Shown: positions 35,256 through 35,905 of the stretch, in pieces
How the letters are laid out: each line of letters opens with the position of its first letter
How positions within the stretch are numbered: the stretch's first letter is position 1
Assembly: GCA_024278515.1 (NCBI GenBank)
Contig: JAJRTA010000251.1
Coordinates: 1 to 35,905, forward strand
Direction of reading: 5' to 3'
Length of the DNA: 35,905 nt
Source: Candidatus Zixiibacteriota bacterium
Lineage (GTDB): Bacteria; Zixibacteria; MSB-5A5; GN15; FEB-12
Notes under the pieces: model-generated
What the model saw: the letters and a program-made list of their open reading frames with translations, nothing else
The model's database searches: none
What the model was told of the DNA's origin: nothing
Translations under genes and position numbers: made by a program

Positions 35256-35364
35256 AGGGTTGAACACATTCCGTCCTTCGTGTTCCTCTCTCAGTGGGGA
35301 AGGAAAGCTCGGATCACTCGCCGGACCGCTGGTGTGGTTGTGATATTTTAAGGTCAACATTGCA

Positions 35365-35905
35365 ATGGCCCTCTACATCTTTTCAGACGCGCACCTGGGT
35401 GCTCATGACGACGCGCTGGAAGCACGTAAACAGCAAAAACTGGCGGCGTTGTTTGACCTGGTGCGCACCGACGGCGACCGGCTGGTTATCCTCGGCGACC
35501 TGTTTGATTTCTGGTTCGAGTACAAGCACGCGATTCCCAGGTACCATCACCGGGTGCTGTGCATGTTGACCGGACTGGTCGAGAGTGGTATCAAGGTCGA
35601 CTACGTAAGCGGCAACCATGACTTCTGGATGGGTGACTTCTTTTCGCGGGAAATTGGAGTCAGCATCTACCGGGATACCTGCGACCTCGAATATGAAGGG
35701 AAACACCTTCATCTGATTCATGGTGACGGACTGGCCAAAGCTGACCGCGGATACCGGTTTCTCAAACGTATCCTCCGTAACCGCTTCAACATCTGGCTCT
35801 ACCGCAAACTGACACCGGACTGGGCGATCCCGCTGGCTAAAGCGGTTTCCGGTTCTTCGCGCAACTACACTTCAGGACGCGACCCGGATTTTGTCGCTGA
35901 CTACG
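35365..35905 (+). CDS. UDP-2,3-diacylglucosamine hydrolase-like metallophosphoesterase, partial
   Basis: N-terminal 180 residues of a calcineurin-like metallophosphoesterase; the gene runs off the window. Metal-binding motifs are intact: SDAHLG (D-x-H), LGDLFDFWFEY (GDxxD), SGNHDFWMGD (GNHD) and LIHGDGL (GD/HG). This combination and the FLKRILRNRFNIWLYRKL segment match LpxH-type lipid A enzymes, which release lipid X from UDP-diacylglucosamine. No lpx neighbours are visible, and related families have other substrates, so LpxH is likely but not certain. Start ATG at 35365; AAGG lies 11 bases upstream, a little far. Confidence 0.83.
   Translation, partial: MALYIFSDAHLGAHDDALEARKQQKLAALFDLVRTDGDRLVILGDLFDFWFEYKHAIPRYHHRVLCMLTGLVESGIKVDYVSGNHDFWMGDFFSREIGVSIYRDTCDLEYEGKHLHLIHGDGLAKADRGYRFLKRILRNRFNIWLYRKLTPDWAIPLAKAVSGSSRNYTSGRDPDFVADY

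Noticed and set aside
1-35905. tRNA, rRNA, CRISPR arrays or insertion sequences
   Set aside because: None seen on inspection of the gaps between genes; no cloverleaf-like or direct-repeat array pattern was found.

Overview
The window is a densely packed bacterial chromosomal segment of about 36 kb. Base composition is close to balanced. It contains no insertion sequence, CRISPR array, rRNA or tRNA that I can find. The organism looks Gram-negative: it has a TonB-dependent outer-membrane receptor, lspA, an LpxH-like phosphoesterase and several secreted or lipoprotein genes. The family mix resembles uncultured Fibrobacteres-Chlorobi-Bacteroidetes-type lineages, for example Zixibacteria: DUF2914, a DUF1385 gene beside rpmE and prfA, a carboxypeptidase-regulatory-domain TonB receptor, bacterial ComB and a long type-2 IleRS. 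That placement is a guess from gene content.

Layout. 1-5.5 kb: an amino-acid permease fused to two universal-stress domains, a small DUF2914 secreted protein, a secreted LIM-domain/DA1-like metallopeptidase, a drug/metabolite transporter and a small membrane protein. 5.5-11 kb: an ETF-ubiquinone oxidoreductase broken by a one-base frameshift, an ArsC-like protein with a long structured leader, an O-methyltransferase and a transglutaminase-like lipoprotein. 11-16 kb (minus): a translation and repair operon, rpmE > DUF1385 > prfA > unknown membrane protein > prmC > nth. 16.2-24.7 kb (minus): gcvT > comB > TPR protein with a decayed peptidase domain > BatA-like/VWA protein split by a TAA > ABC-F ATPase > flavodoxin-like oxidoreductase, with very short gaps or overlaps apart from the 53-nt gap after comB. 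24.7-28.5 kb: a methyltransferase, a secreted CxxC protein with a terminator, and a TonB receptor interrupted by a TAA. 28.5-32.7 kb (minus): ileS > dksA/traR-like > lspA. 33-35.9 kb (plus): purL and the start of an lpxH-like gene.

The most notable items are four. (1) A secreted bacterial protein combines LIM-type zinc modules with a complete DA1-like HExxH peptidase domain. (2) The type-2 isoleucyl-tRNA synthetase has its HIGH motif rearranged to GIHH, a variant linked to extreme mupirocin resistance. (3) A TPR protein carries a gluzincin-like domain whose HExxH has become LSYTI. (4) Three otherwise well-preserved genes are interrupted (one frameshift, two in-frame TAA codons), and lspA has no standard start codon that would include its first membrane helix. 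Whether the interruptions are biological or assembly artefacts cannot be settled from this sequence alone. Coordinates, motifs and reading frames were read directly. Family names rest on recognition of conserved motifs, not on a database search.
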